16,394 nucleotides of DNA. Source: JBQCEE01 sp051960575 (GTDB taxonomy: Bacteria > Actinomycetota > Actinomycetes > Mycobacteriales > Jatrophihabitantaceae). Position numbers and translations under genes: made by a program. Shown here one piece after another: positions 1 to 6,743 of the stretch; positions within the stretch are counted from its first letter, which is position 1; each line of letters begins with the position of its first letter. Under the pieces are notes generated by a model. The model did no database searches, had not been told where the DNA came from, and worked only from the letters and a program-made list of their open reading frames with translations. The stretch is from the NCBI RefSeq assembly GCF_051960575.1, contig NZ_JBQCEE010000272.1, positions 1 to 16,394 on the forward strand, read 5' to 3'.

Positions 1-1
1 G

Positions 2-2815
2 ACCGACCCGAACACCGGCGGGGCCGTCCGGGCGGTGCAGCAGCTCGCGCTGCTGACCGTGGGCGGCGACGACACGATCACGGGCGGCGACGGCGCCGAC
101 CAGATCTTCGGTGGCAAGGGCGACGACACGATCCGCACAGGCGACGGCGAGAACTACGTCGAGGGCAACCAGGGCACCGACACGATCTTCGGTGGCCCGG
201 GCGGCAACGACATCGTCGGCGGCACCTCACCGCTGACGCTGCCGACCAGTGGCGCGGACGCGCTCACCGTGGCCCAGGTGCCCGATGCCGGCGACACGAT
301 CTACGCCGACGGCCGCACCGGCGGCCTCCCGGCGACACCGGACACCGGCGACGTCGTGCTCGGTGACAACGGCTGCATCAGCCGCGGCACCGGCGGCGCC
401 CCGACGCTCGCGAACGGCTGCCCGACCGGGCCGTCGTCCGCGCCGACCGCGTGGCAGTTCAGCGCGGCCGACCTGGGCTCGGTCGACGCGGGACACCCGA
501 ACGGCAACCTGGTGCGGCCGGTCGTCCGGCAGCTCGACGTCACCGACTGCCCGGGCGGCGGGTCGTGCACGGTCGACTCGCGCGGCGGCTCGGACACCAT
601 CTACGGCGGGAGCGGTGACGACGTGCTGCTCGGCGAGACCGGCAACGACCGGATCTTCGGCGGGCCGGACGGCACCAACGGGGTGGACGACACCACGGGC
701 GTGTTCGTCGGCAACGACGACGTCGAGGGCGGCGCCGGGTCGGACACCATCGCGGGCGGCGCCGGCGACGACGACCTGATCGGCGGCACCGCGCCGACCT
801 ACCTGCCCACCGGTGTCACGACGTCGCTCGTCAGCGACGGCACCGCGGGCGGCGCGCCGCTGACGGTGCCGGGCAACCCGCTGCTGACCATCCCCGGCAC
901 GGGCACGCTCGGCAACACCATCGACGGCGGTGGCGGTGCCGACGTGATCCTCGGCGGCAACGGCGTCATCACCCGCACGGTGAGCAACGGGGTCTGGGCG
1001 GTGAACGGGAACGACCACGCGTTCATCCGCACGCAGGCCGATCTCGACCTGCTCACCATCGGCGGCGACGACACCCTGCGGGGCAACCTGGGCGACGACA
1101 AGATCTTCGGCGCCCTGGGCAACGACACGATCAGTGGTGGCTTCGACGACGACTACCTCGAGGGCGGCCCCGGGCGGAACCTCGTCCAGGGCGGTCAGGG
1201 TGCTGACGACATCGTCGGCGGCACCAGCCCGATCGCGCTGCCGTCGCCCCCGAGCGGGAAGACGAACGACGACGTCGCGGCCGCGACGCCGAGCGGCACG
1301 GACGCCGGCGGCGGTCAGCGCGACGGCAACGTGCTCTGCGGCTTCGTCTGCGGCGGCTCGACCGCCGCGGGTGACGACGACGTCATCGCCGCGAACAACG
1401 CGCGCATCGACCGTTGCCCGGCGACGGTGAGCGGCGGCAAGGGCACGCCGGCGGGCAGTGACGCCTGCACGTGGGGCACCACCGACTACGGCAACGAGAA
1501 GGTGGGCAGTGCGCCGGGGGTGGCCCAGAGCGGCGCCATCTCGACGACCGGCCTCGGCGTCGCACGCACGCGGTACGTCACCCTGCTCGGGCAGTCGCCG
1601 ACGAACACCACGTCCGACGGCAACGACTACGTCGAGGGCGACAGCGGCAACGACGTCCTCTACGGCGAGGACGGTTCGGACGCCGTGCACGGTGACACGC
1701 CGCTCGCGGGCAGCCCGCGGGTCGACGAGTGCCTGGCGACCGGGCCCGACGCCAACGCCGGGCAGGACGTGATCGTCGGTGGCTACGGCAGCGACACGCT
1801 CTGTGGCGACGGCGGCGACGACGGCATCGTCGGCACCCGCGGGCTGGTCACGATCGTGCCGTTCGCCAAGGGCAGCGGCCCGACGACGATCGGGACGACC
1901 GGTGGCCCGCCGTACGGCACGTTCACCTACCCGAGCAGCGGTGACACGATCGACCGGGTCGACCTGTCGAAGGAGTACGTCAACGGCGTGCTCACCGCGG
2001 TGCCGAACTGGAACGTCGCGACGGCAGCGGGCCAGAACAGCCAGCACGACGTCGAGTTCGGCGGGCAGGGCAACGACGCCCTGCACGGCAGCCCGGGCGA
2101 CGACTTCCTGGAGGGTGACGACGGCCCGCACGTCGCGGGTGCGCCGGCCTCGACGGGTGGCGACGACGTGCTGTTCGGCGGCGACGGCAACGACTCGCTG
2201 CAGGGCGGCCCGGGCAACGACCACGCCTGGGGCGGCACCGGCAACGACGACCTCGACCTGCGTCGGTCCGACAGTGGCATCGCGCTGAAGGTCAACGAGT
2301 CGCGCGCCTGCCAGGCGATGCTGTTCCCGACGCTGACGGTGGCGCCGGCGGCGCTGCTCGCGGCCGAGGGGTGTTCGTCGACGGGGTACGGGATGCAGAG
2401 CTACGCATCGCGCTTCCCGCTGGTGTCGGGCAGCTACGACACCGACCCCGGCGGCGACGACAACGGCGGCACCGGCAAGAACACCAGCCTGTTCGGCGAC
2501 ATCATGTACGGCGGCTTCAACCGCGACGTCATGCAGTCGCAGCCGACCGGGCTCGGTGACCGCATGATCGACGACAACGGCGCGTACAACCTCGAGTACG
2601 TGTGCACGGCCCCGTACGGCGGCTGGCAGATCAACCGGGCGCTCAGCCCGGGCCTGCGGTCGTTCGTCCAGCAACTGGCGCAGGCCGACGGCGCGGTCGA
2701 CCCGGCCACCGTCACCAGCTCCGGCGGCTACGAGGCGTCGATCATCTACCCGGGTGACGCGAAGGGGAACGCGGGTCAGGACTACCCGGGCACGCCGGGC
2801 CACTTCACCTGCTGA
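2..2815 (+). CDS. RTX-like calcium-binding repeat protein, 5' partial
   Basis: The reading frame is open to the left edge of the window, so the N-terminus and true start are missing; the GTG at 35 is only an internal candidate. The visible ~937 residues are rich in GGxGxDxx nonapeptides of the hemolysin-type calcium-binding (RTX) family, for example GGDGADQIFGGKGDDTI and GGDGNDSLQGGPGNDHAWGG. Such repeats fold as calcium-loaded parallel beta rolls in secreted or surface proteins. RTX blocks lie near 65-230, 595-785, 1057-1230, 1610-1700, 1762-1840 and 2050-2270, separated by Pro/Thr/Gly-rich linkers. The last ~180 residues are non-repetitive, contain several Cys and end in FTC; they may be a cell-surface or secretion domain. 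No catalytic domain is visible, so the function (adhesin, S-layer-like protein, or a toxin or enzyme carried upstream) cannot be told. It converges on the TetR gene with 27 bp between them. Confidence 0.85.
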   Translation, partial: TDPNTGGAVRAVQQLALLTVGGDDTITGGDGADQIFGGKGDDTIRTGDGENYVEGNQGTDTIFGGPGGNDIVGGTSPLTLPTSGADALTVAQVPDAGDTIYADGRTGGLPATPDTGDVVLGDNGCISRGTGGAPTLANGCPTGPSSAPTAWQFSAADLGSVDAGHPNGNLVRPVVRQLDVTDCPGGGSCTVDSRGGSDTIYGGSGDDVLLGETGNDRIFGGPDGTNGVDDTTGVFVGNDDVEGGAGSDTIAGGAGDDDLIGGTAPTYLPTGVTTSLVSDGTAGGAPLTVPGNPLLTIPGTGTLGNTIDGGGGADVILGGNGVITRTVSNGVWAVNGNDHAFIRTQADLDLLTIGGDDTLRGNLGDDKIFGALGNDTISGGFDDDYLEGGPGRNLVQGGQGADDIVGGTSPIALPSPPSGKTNDDVAAATPSGTDAGGGQRDGNVLCGFVCGGSTAAGDDDVIAANNARIDRCPATVSGGKGTPAGSDACTWGTTDYGNEKVGSAPGVAQSGAISTTGLGVARTRYVTLLGQSPTNTTSDGNDYVEGDSGNDVLYGEDGSDAVHGDTPLAGSPRVDECLATGPDANAGQDVIVGGYGSDTLCGDGGDDGIVGTRGLVTIVPFAKGSGPTTIGTTGGPPYGTFTYPSSGDTIDRVDLSKEYVNGVLTAVPNWNVATAAGQNSQHDVEFGGQGNDALHGSPGDDFLEGDDGPHVAGAPASTGGDDVLFGGDGNDSLQGGPGNDHAWGGTGNDDLDLRRSDSGIALKVNESRACQAMLFPTLTVAPAALLAAEGCSSTGYGMQSYASRFPLVSGSYDTDPGGDDNGGTGKNTSLFGDIMYGGFNRDVMQSQPTGLGDRMIDDNGAYNLEYVCTAPYGGWQINRALSPGLRSFVQQLAQADGAVDPATVTSSGGYEASIIYPGDAKGNAGQDYPGTPGHFTC

Positions 2816-2842
2816 GGCGGGATACGGCCTGGTCTGTGGTCG

Positions 2843-3460
2843 TCAGCGCAGGAAGGGCGCGACGACCCAGGCCAGGCCGTCGGCGGTCGCCGCCGGGTCA
2901 CCGGACGGCCGCATCACGTGGCTGAGCACGGTGCGCACGATGACGTCGACGATCACCGATCGTTCCTGCTCGGTCAGGTCCAGCGAGTAGTTCGCGAGTC
3001 GGCCGAGGATGGCCTGCTGCGCCATCTCGAGCAGCGTCTCGGAATGGGTCGTCAGCAGGGGCAGCAGTTCGGTGTCCGTGCCGTGGGTCGCGGACGCGAC
3101 GGCGTGCAGCAGCGGGTTGTCCTCGGCCATCTCGAGGATCTCGCGGATCGCCGCGCGCAGCGCCGTGAGCAGGTCACCCGGGTGGGCGTCGAACGAGGTG
3201 TCGACGACCGCGAGGAAGCGCTGCAGCTCGTGGAGCACCATCGACTCGGCCAGCGCCGGCTTCGCCCCGACCTCGTTGTAGACCGTCTGGCGGCTCACGC
3301 CGACGCGATCGGCGAGACGGCCCATCGTCACACCTGACCAGCCCGCCTCGGTGGTGAGGTCGAGGGCGGCGGCGATGATCCGCTCACGCAGACCCGGCTC
3401 GCCGCCGGTGCTGTCGCGGCCGCCCGCCGCGGTCGGGAGCCCGGCCGTCACGATCACCAT
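2843..3460 (-). CDS. TetR-family regulator of the alkane hydroxylase operon
   Basis: A 205-residue protein starting at the ATG at 3460 (MVIVTAG...), 13 bp after the reductase stop; the longer open frame upstream would overlap the reductase gene and lacks family similarity. An N-terminal TetR helix-turn-helix spans about residues 24-70, with the recognition segment GVSRQTVYNEVGAKPALAE. That segment is typical of TetR proteins encoded beside actinobacterial alkB genes (AlkU/AlkX type). The rest is an all-helical ligand-binding domain. As the last gene of alkB-rubredoxin / ferredoxin / reductase / tetR it is likely a repressor that senses an alkane, fatty acid or acyl-CoA and binds the palindromes upstream of alkB. 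The ligand and target are inferred; the family assignment is secure. Confidence 0.88.
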   Translation of the reverse strand: MVIVTAGLPTAAGGRDSTGGEPGLRERIIAAALDLTTEAGWSGVTMGRLADRVGVSRQTVYNEVGAKPALAESMVLHELQRFLAVVDTSFDAHPGDLLTALRAAIREILEMAEDNPLLHAVASATHGTDTELLPLLTTHSETLLEMAQQAILGRLANYSLDLTEQERSVIVDVIVRTVLSHVMRPSGDPAATADGLAWVVAPFLR

Positions 3461-3473
3461 GCTAGGTGGCCCG

Positions 3474-4796
3474 TCAGCCGCTCCGGCCCGACGCGACCGA
3501 CACGTCGCCGGCGCCCGACTCATGGGCGAAGGCCACGGTGTCGTCCCAGCGGCCGCGCTGGGCAATACGGGCGCGGTACTTCATGATCTCGCGCGGGCGG
3601 TCGATCGACAGCGCACCGACCACCCGGTCACCACGCCGGTAGAGGGCCAGGAAGCCGTGTGCGGTGGCGTCGACGTCACCCGGGTTCGCCACCCAGGTCT
3701 CGTCCGCGCGGGGCATGCCGACGAACTGCAGCCGGTGGCCGTACCAGTCGCTCCAGAAGTACGGGACGGACGCCAGCGGCGCGGCGGCCGCGGGGTCGAC
3801 CGCATGGCGGGCTGCGGCCGCGCCCTGCTCGGCCGCGTTCGTCCAGTGCTCGAGGCGCAGCAGGTCGTCGTCGAACAGCGGGTTCGGCGCGTGCACGACG
3901 TCGCCGGCGGCCCACACGTGGGGCGCACCAGTGGCGAGGGTGGCGTCGGCGAGCACGCCGCCGTCATGCTCGTGCAGCGCGACGCCGCTGCCCTGCAGCC
4001 ACGCGGTGTTCGGGGCGACGCCGATCCCGAGGACGACGAGGTCGGCGGGCAGCAGGGTGCCGTCGGCGAGCCGGACGCCCGTGACCCGGCCGCCGGCCGA
4101 CTCGAGACGGGCGACGCCGACGTCGAGCCGCAGGTCGGTGCCGTTGGCCCGGTGCAGGTCGGCGCAGACGGCACCGAGTTCGGGCCCGACGCTGCGCTGC
4201 AGCGGCACCGGTGCCGCCTCGACGACGGTGACCGGCAGCCCGCGCTTGCGGGCGGCGGATGCGACCTCCGAACCGATGAAGCCGGCACCCACGACCACCG
4301 TGCGCGCACCGGCGTCCAGCGCCGCACGGATCGCCAGCGCATCGTCGAAGGTGCGAAGTGAATGCACACCTGACACCGCTCGTCCCCCGGCCCAGCCGTC
4401 TCCCGGCGTCCCAGATGACTGGCGCGGGAGACAAGCGGTCGTCTCGAGGCCGGGGAAGGGGTGCGGGGACGCGCCCGTGGCGATGATCAGCTCGTCATAG
4501 CTGACCGTGCGGTCGCCGAGGTGCAGCTCGCAGGCGTCGGTGTCGAGTGCCGTGGCGGGCGTGCCGAGCAGCAGCTCGACGCCGAGCTCGTCGCGCAGGT
4601 GCGCCTCGGGCTGCAGCGGGACGACGGACGCCGGCCCGGTCGCGTCCAGGAACGCCTTCGACAGCGGCGGCCGGTCGTAGGGCAGGTGCGGCTCGGCGCC
4701 GACGAGCGTGATCGGCCCCGGGTGCCCGTGCCGCCGCGCCGCCTCGACCGCGCGCAGCCCGGCGAGCGAGGCGCCGACGACGACCAGGTGCCGCAC
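3474..4796 (-). CDS. FAD-dependent NAD(P)H:ferredoxin/rubredoxin reductase with in-frame palindromic insert
   Basis: A 440-residue flavoprotein of the pyridine nucleotide-disulphide oxidoreductase class II group that reduces ferredoxins or rubredoxins for oxygenases. The N-terminal FAD motif VVVGASLAG is at about residues 5-13, followed by PYDRPPLSKAFL. The NAD(P)H motif VVVGAGFIGSE lies near residue 170, and the second FAD motif VWAAGDVV near 295. The C-terminus resembles the Reductase_C domain. The GTG at 4796 is chosen as start because VRHLVVVGAS is the usual N-terminus and it lies 2 bp after the ferredoxin stop; upstream codons overlap the ferredoxin. Family members are about 400-410 residues. 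The excess is partly a foreign ~22-residue segment at residues 120-141, between PGLE and GVHSLRT, encoded by a 65-bp palindromic repeat. It probably passes electrons from NAD(P)H to the adjacent ferredoxin and/or the AlkB rubredoxin domain. Confidence 0.9.
   Translation of the reverse strand: MRHLVVVGASLAGLRAVEAARRHGHPGPITLVGAEPHLPYDRPPLSKAFLDATGPASVVPLQPEAHLRDELGVELLLGTPATALDTDACELHLGDRTVSYDELIIATGASPHPFPGLETTACLPRQSSGTPGDGWAGGRAVSGVHSLRTFDDALAIRAALDAGARTVVVGAGFIGSEVASAARKRGLPVTVVEAAPVPLQRSVGPELGAVCADLHRANGTDLRLDVGVARLESAGGRVTGVRLADGTLLPADLVVLGIGVAPNTAWLQGSGVALHEHDGGVLADATLATGAPHVWAAGDVVHAPNPLFDDDLLRLEHWTNAAEQGAAAARHAVDPAAAAPLASVPYFWSDWYGHRLQFVGMPRADETWVANPGDVDATAHGFLALYRRGDRVVGALSIDRPREIMKYRARIAQRGRWDDTVAFAHESGAGDVSVASGRSG
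4375..4439. repeat. 65-bp palindromic repeat inserted in frame in the reductase gene
   Basis: The ends are imperfect inverted repeats: ACCGCT at 4375-4380 and AGCGGT at 4434-4439, with 17 of the first 21 positions matching between arms (two of the four mismatches are G-U pairs in minus-strand RNA). An inner palindrome spans 4398-4432 (GTCTCCCG ... CGGGAGAC), giving two alternative hairpins. The repeat lies exactly where a ferredoxin reductase normally passes from PGL(x) to (P)GVHxLRT and is read through in frame. The first 21 bases recur at 16284-16304 with one difference, so it is a dispersed element and not a private loop. No clear target-site duplication is visible. Confidence 0.8.
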
Positions 4797-4798
4797 GG

Positions 4799-4990
4799 TC
4801 AGTCGCGCAGGCTCAGCGCAGCGACGGGGCAGGCGTCGACGGCGGCCTGGATCTCGGCGCGCTTGGCCTCGGGCGGGGTGTCGTCGAGGACCGTGACGTA
4901 GCCGTCCTCGCCGACCTCGAAGTACTCGTGGGCCATGGCCTCGCACATGCCGAGACCCTCGCAGCGGTCACGGTCGACGACGATCCTCAT
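4799..4990 (-). CDS. Small [3Fe-4S]-type ferredoxin
   Basis: A 63-residue acidic ferredoxin. Cys10 and Cys16 (CEGLGMC, a C-x5-C spacing) and Cys54 (ACPVAAL) are the three cluster ligands. The position where a [4Fe-4S] relative would have its extra Cys is Leu13, which points to a [3Fe-4S] cluster as in actinobacterial P450 ferredoxins. The start ATG at 4990 overlaps the alkB stop as ATGA, and the stop is 2 bp before the reductase start, so the three genes are translationally coupled. Its likely role is to carry electrons from the reductase to the AlkB-rubredoxin fusion. This pairing is inferred from operon structure; serving a P450 elsewhere in the genome remains possible. Confidence 0.9.
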   Translation of the reverse strand: MRIVVDRDRCEGLGMCEAMAHEYFEVGEDGYVTVLDDTPPEAKRAEIQAAVDACPVAALSLRD

Positions 4991-6498
4991 TCGGCGTGCT
5001 CCTCGGTCTGCTCGTCCTGCAGGCGGGCGGCCCGCGCCAGGGTGGCCTGCCGGCCGGTGCGGGTCAGTGGGATGAAGTCGATCTTCTCGCGCACGCCACA
5101 GTCGGGGCAGCACCAGCTGTCCGGGATGGTGGCCCACGGCGTGCCCGGCGCGAACCCCTCGCGGGCGTCGCCGACGGCCTCGTCGTAGATGTACTCGCAG
5201 CCGGGGCACTCGCCGCCGATGACCTCGTCGAGGTCGATGCGCAGCGCCTCGAGCGAGACGGCGGTGTCGAGCGCCTCGCGGCGGCGGGCGGCGGCCCGCT
5301 GTTCGGCCTGCAGCGCCGTGTACTTCGCGACGATGCGGTCGCGCTTGCGCGGATGGATGTTGACCAGCGTGATGTCGCCGTCGACGTGCGCGAGCACACG
5401 GGGGTCCATCACCTTGCGCCACAGCGGCGGCACGAGCGCGAGCATGATCATGCCGGCGTACCCGGTCGGCAGCACCGGGCTCTCTTCGAAGTCGCGCAGC
5501 GTCTGGTAGCGGCGGGTGGGGTTCGCGTGATGGTCGCTGTGCCGCTGCAGGTGGTACAGCAGGATGTTCGTCGCGATGTTGTTGCTGTTCCAGCTGTGGC
5601 TCGGCGCGCAGCGCTCGTAGCGGCGCTTGCCCTCGGGGCCGACCTGCTGGCGCAGCATGCCGTAGTGCTCCAGGTAGTTGACGACCTCGAGCAGCGAGAA
5701 GCCGATGACGGCCTGCAGCGCGATGTACGGCGCGACGCCCCAGCCGAGCCAGCCGATCATGACGGCGTACAGCGCGAGGGTCATCAGCCAGGCGTTCAGC
5801 ACGTCGTTGCCGATGCGGAACGGGTGCTGCTGCTTGCGCGCGTACCGCTTGCGCTCGATCCCCCACGCGCTCTTCAGCGAGCCGGCCACCGTGCGCGGCC
5901 AGAACTGGTAGAAGTTCTCGCCGAAGCGGCTGCTGGCCGGGTCCTCCGGCGTCGCGACGCGCACGTGGTGGCCGCGGTTGTGCTCGATGTAGAAGTGGCC
6001 GTACGCGCTCTGCGCCAGCGCGATCTTCGACAGCCAGCGCTCGTGGCTCTCCTTCTTGTGGCCGAGTTCGTGGGCGGTGTTGATGCCGATGCCGCCGATC
6101 GTGCCGATCGTCATCGCCAGGCCGATCTTTCCGACGACGTCGAGGTGCCCGGCGCCCGCGATGTACCACATGGCCGCGACGAACGCGCCGTACTGGATCG
6201 GCAGGAAAAGGTAGGTGATCCAGCGGTAGTACCGGTCGCGCTCGAGCGCCTCGATCACGTCGTCCGGCGGGTTCGAGCGGTCGAGCCCGACGACGAGGTC
6301 GACGATGGGGATGATGCCGAAGATGAGGATCGGGCCGAGCCAGAGGATCGGGCCGAAGCGGGTGAGGTGGTGCACCACCATCGCGACGATCCCCAGCGAC
6401 GGCACGACGAGCCCGAACAGCCAGAGCCGCCGCTTCTTGTCCCGCCACTGCTCCTGCGAGCCCGCGGGGATCGTCCCGGTCGTGTCGAGCACCGTCAT
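4987..6498 (-). CDS. alkB: Alkane 1-monooxygenase AlkB fused to rubredoxin
   Basis: A 503-residue integral membrane non-heme di-iron hydroxylase that converts n-alkanes to 1-alkanols. Hydrophobic segments fill about residues 25-70, 95-140 and 230-272. All AlkB histidine motifs are present: NTAHELGHK (140-148), EHNRGHH (172-178) and LQRHSDHH (317-324), plus NYLEHYG (274-280). After a charged helical linker (about 380-425), a rubredoxin domain follows with CPGC (431-434) and CCPDCG (463-468), the four iron ligands being Cys431, 434, 464 and 467. Such fusions are common in Actinobacteria. The ATG at 6498 is chosen because AGGAGG at 6511-6506 lies 7 bases upstream; the longer frame (MTGGCAM) would run through this ribosome-binding site. 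It is the first gene of a four-gene operon. Confidence 0.96.
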   Translation of the reverse strand: MTVLDTTGTIPAGSQEQWRDKKRRLWLFGLVVPSLGIVAMVVHHLTRFGPILWLGPILIFGIIPIVDLVVGLDRSNPPDDVIEALERDRYYRWITYLFLPIQYGAFVAAMWYIAGAGHLDVVGKIGLAMTIGTIGGIGINTAHELGHKKESHERWLSKIALAQSAYGHFYIEHNRGHHVRVATPEDPASSRFGENFYQFWPRTVAGSLKSAWGIERKRYARKQQHPFRIGNDVLNAWLMTLALYAVMIGWLGWGVAPYIALQAVIGFSLLEVVNYLEHYGMLRQQVGPEGKRRYERCAPSHSWNSNNIATNILLYHLQRHSDHHANPTRRYQTLRDFEESPVLPTGYAGMIMLALVPPLWRKVMDPRVLAHVDGDITLVNIHPRKRDRIVAKYTALQAEQRAAARRREALDTAVSLEALRIDLDEVIGGECPGCEYIYDEAVGDAREGFAPGTPWATIPDSWCCPDCGVREKIDFIPLTRTGRQATLARAARLQDEQTEEHAE

Positions 6499-6505
6499 CG
6501 CGCAT

Positions 6506-6511
6506 CCTCCT
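6506..6511 (-). promoter_or_regulatory. Ribosome-binding site of alkB
   Basis: A perfect AGGAGG on the minus strand, 7 bases from the ATG at 6498. It decides the start of alkB over the in-frame upstream ATG at 6516. Confidence 0.8.
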
Positions 6512-6531
6512 GTCACGAGGTGTCACACCTG

Positions 6532-6546
6532 CCGTTGGACAAACGG
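6532..6546. promoter_or_regulatory. Putative TetR operator 1 of the alk operon
   Basis: The palindrome CCGTT-GGACA-AACGG overlaps the putative -10 element (6543-6548) of the alk promoter. The related half CCGTTTGT recurs at 6579-6586. Position and symmetry suit a repressor that blocks RNA polymerase, most simply the TetR encoded at the end of the operon; this is inferred. Confidence 0.45.
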
Positions 6547-6571
6547 TAGGGGAGTGTCAACCGCTTGACAA
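6543..6571 (-). promoter_or_regulatory. Putative sigma70-type promoter of the alk operon
   Basis: On the minus strand TTGTCA (6571-6566) is followed by a 17-bp spacer and TACCGT (6548-6543). This is close to the consensus for a vegetative sigma factor and sits about 45 bp upstream of the alkB ATG. A second -35-like hexamer, TTGACA at 6560-6555, has no good -10 at the right distance. Confidence 0.45.
6555..6570. promoter_or_regulatory. Putative TetR operator 2 of the alk operon
   Basis: The perfect palindrome TGTCAA-CCGC-TTGACA overlaps the -35 element of the alk promoter. Its centre is about 23 bp from that of the palindrome at 6532-6546. TetR-family dimers commonly bind sites of this size; the assignment is inferred from position. 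Confidence 0.45.
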
Positions 6572-6606
6572 GAGGAAGCCGTTTGTAAAGTCGCCGGAGC
6601 CGTGGA

Positions 6607-6734
6607 CCGGATCTTCACGCCGTCGCCGGGGCATGCGTCGTCCAACGCATCTCGATCCGGCCGGACGCGACGGTGTCCGACCCGACCGTGATGGCCGTGG
6701 CGAGGCATGCCCCGGTGCGGCCATCAAGATCCGG
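6607..6734. repeat. Large imperfect inverted repeat between the acyl-CoA reductase gene and alkB
   Basis: Arms 6607-6640 and 6701-6734 are 34 bases each and match at 27 positions when one is reversed. They include the runs CCGGATCTT and CCGGGGCATGC. The 60-base centre has further small dyads (ATGCGT/ACGCAT at 6633-6650). It starts 10 bp past the stop of the upstream minus-strand gene, so it could form a terminator-like hairpin, but there is no T-run. It could also be a remnant of a mobile palindromic element. It shares no obvious sequence with the 65-bp repeat. Confidence 0.6.
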
Positions 6735-6743
6735 TGCGCGCGG

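Noticed and set aside
227..2803. 858-residue open frame on the minus strand opposite the RTX gene
   Set aside because: Composition is Arg/Ala/Val-rich with no family motif; it is the antisense shadow of a high-GC repeat gene.
2..2815. Regularly repeated GGCGACGAC-like words resembling a repeat array or CRISPR
   Set aside because: Spacing is 27 bases or irregular and translates to GGxGxDxx nonapeptides, so it is protein-level repetition.
2824..2880. 9-bp inverted repeat ACGGCCTGG / CCAGGCCGT between the convergent RTX and TetR genes
   Set aside because: The loop is 39 bases and one arm lies inside the TetR coding region; too weak to call a terminator.
3461..3565. N-terminal extension of the TetR protein (MPSAAAGTTPW...)
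   Set aside because: It overlaps the 3' end of the reductase gene and has no TetR similarity; the ATG at 3460 gives a normal-length protein.
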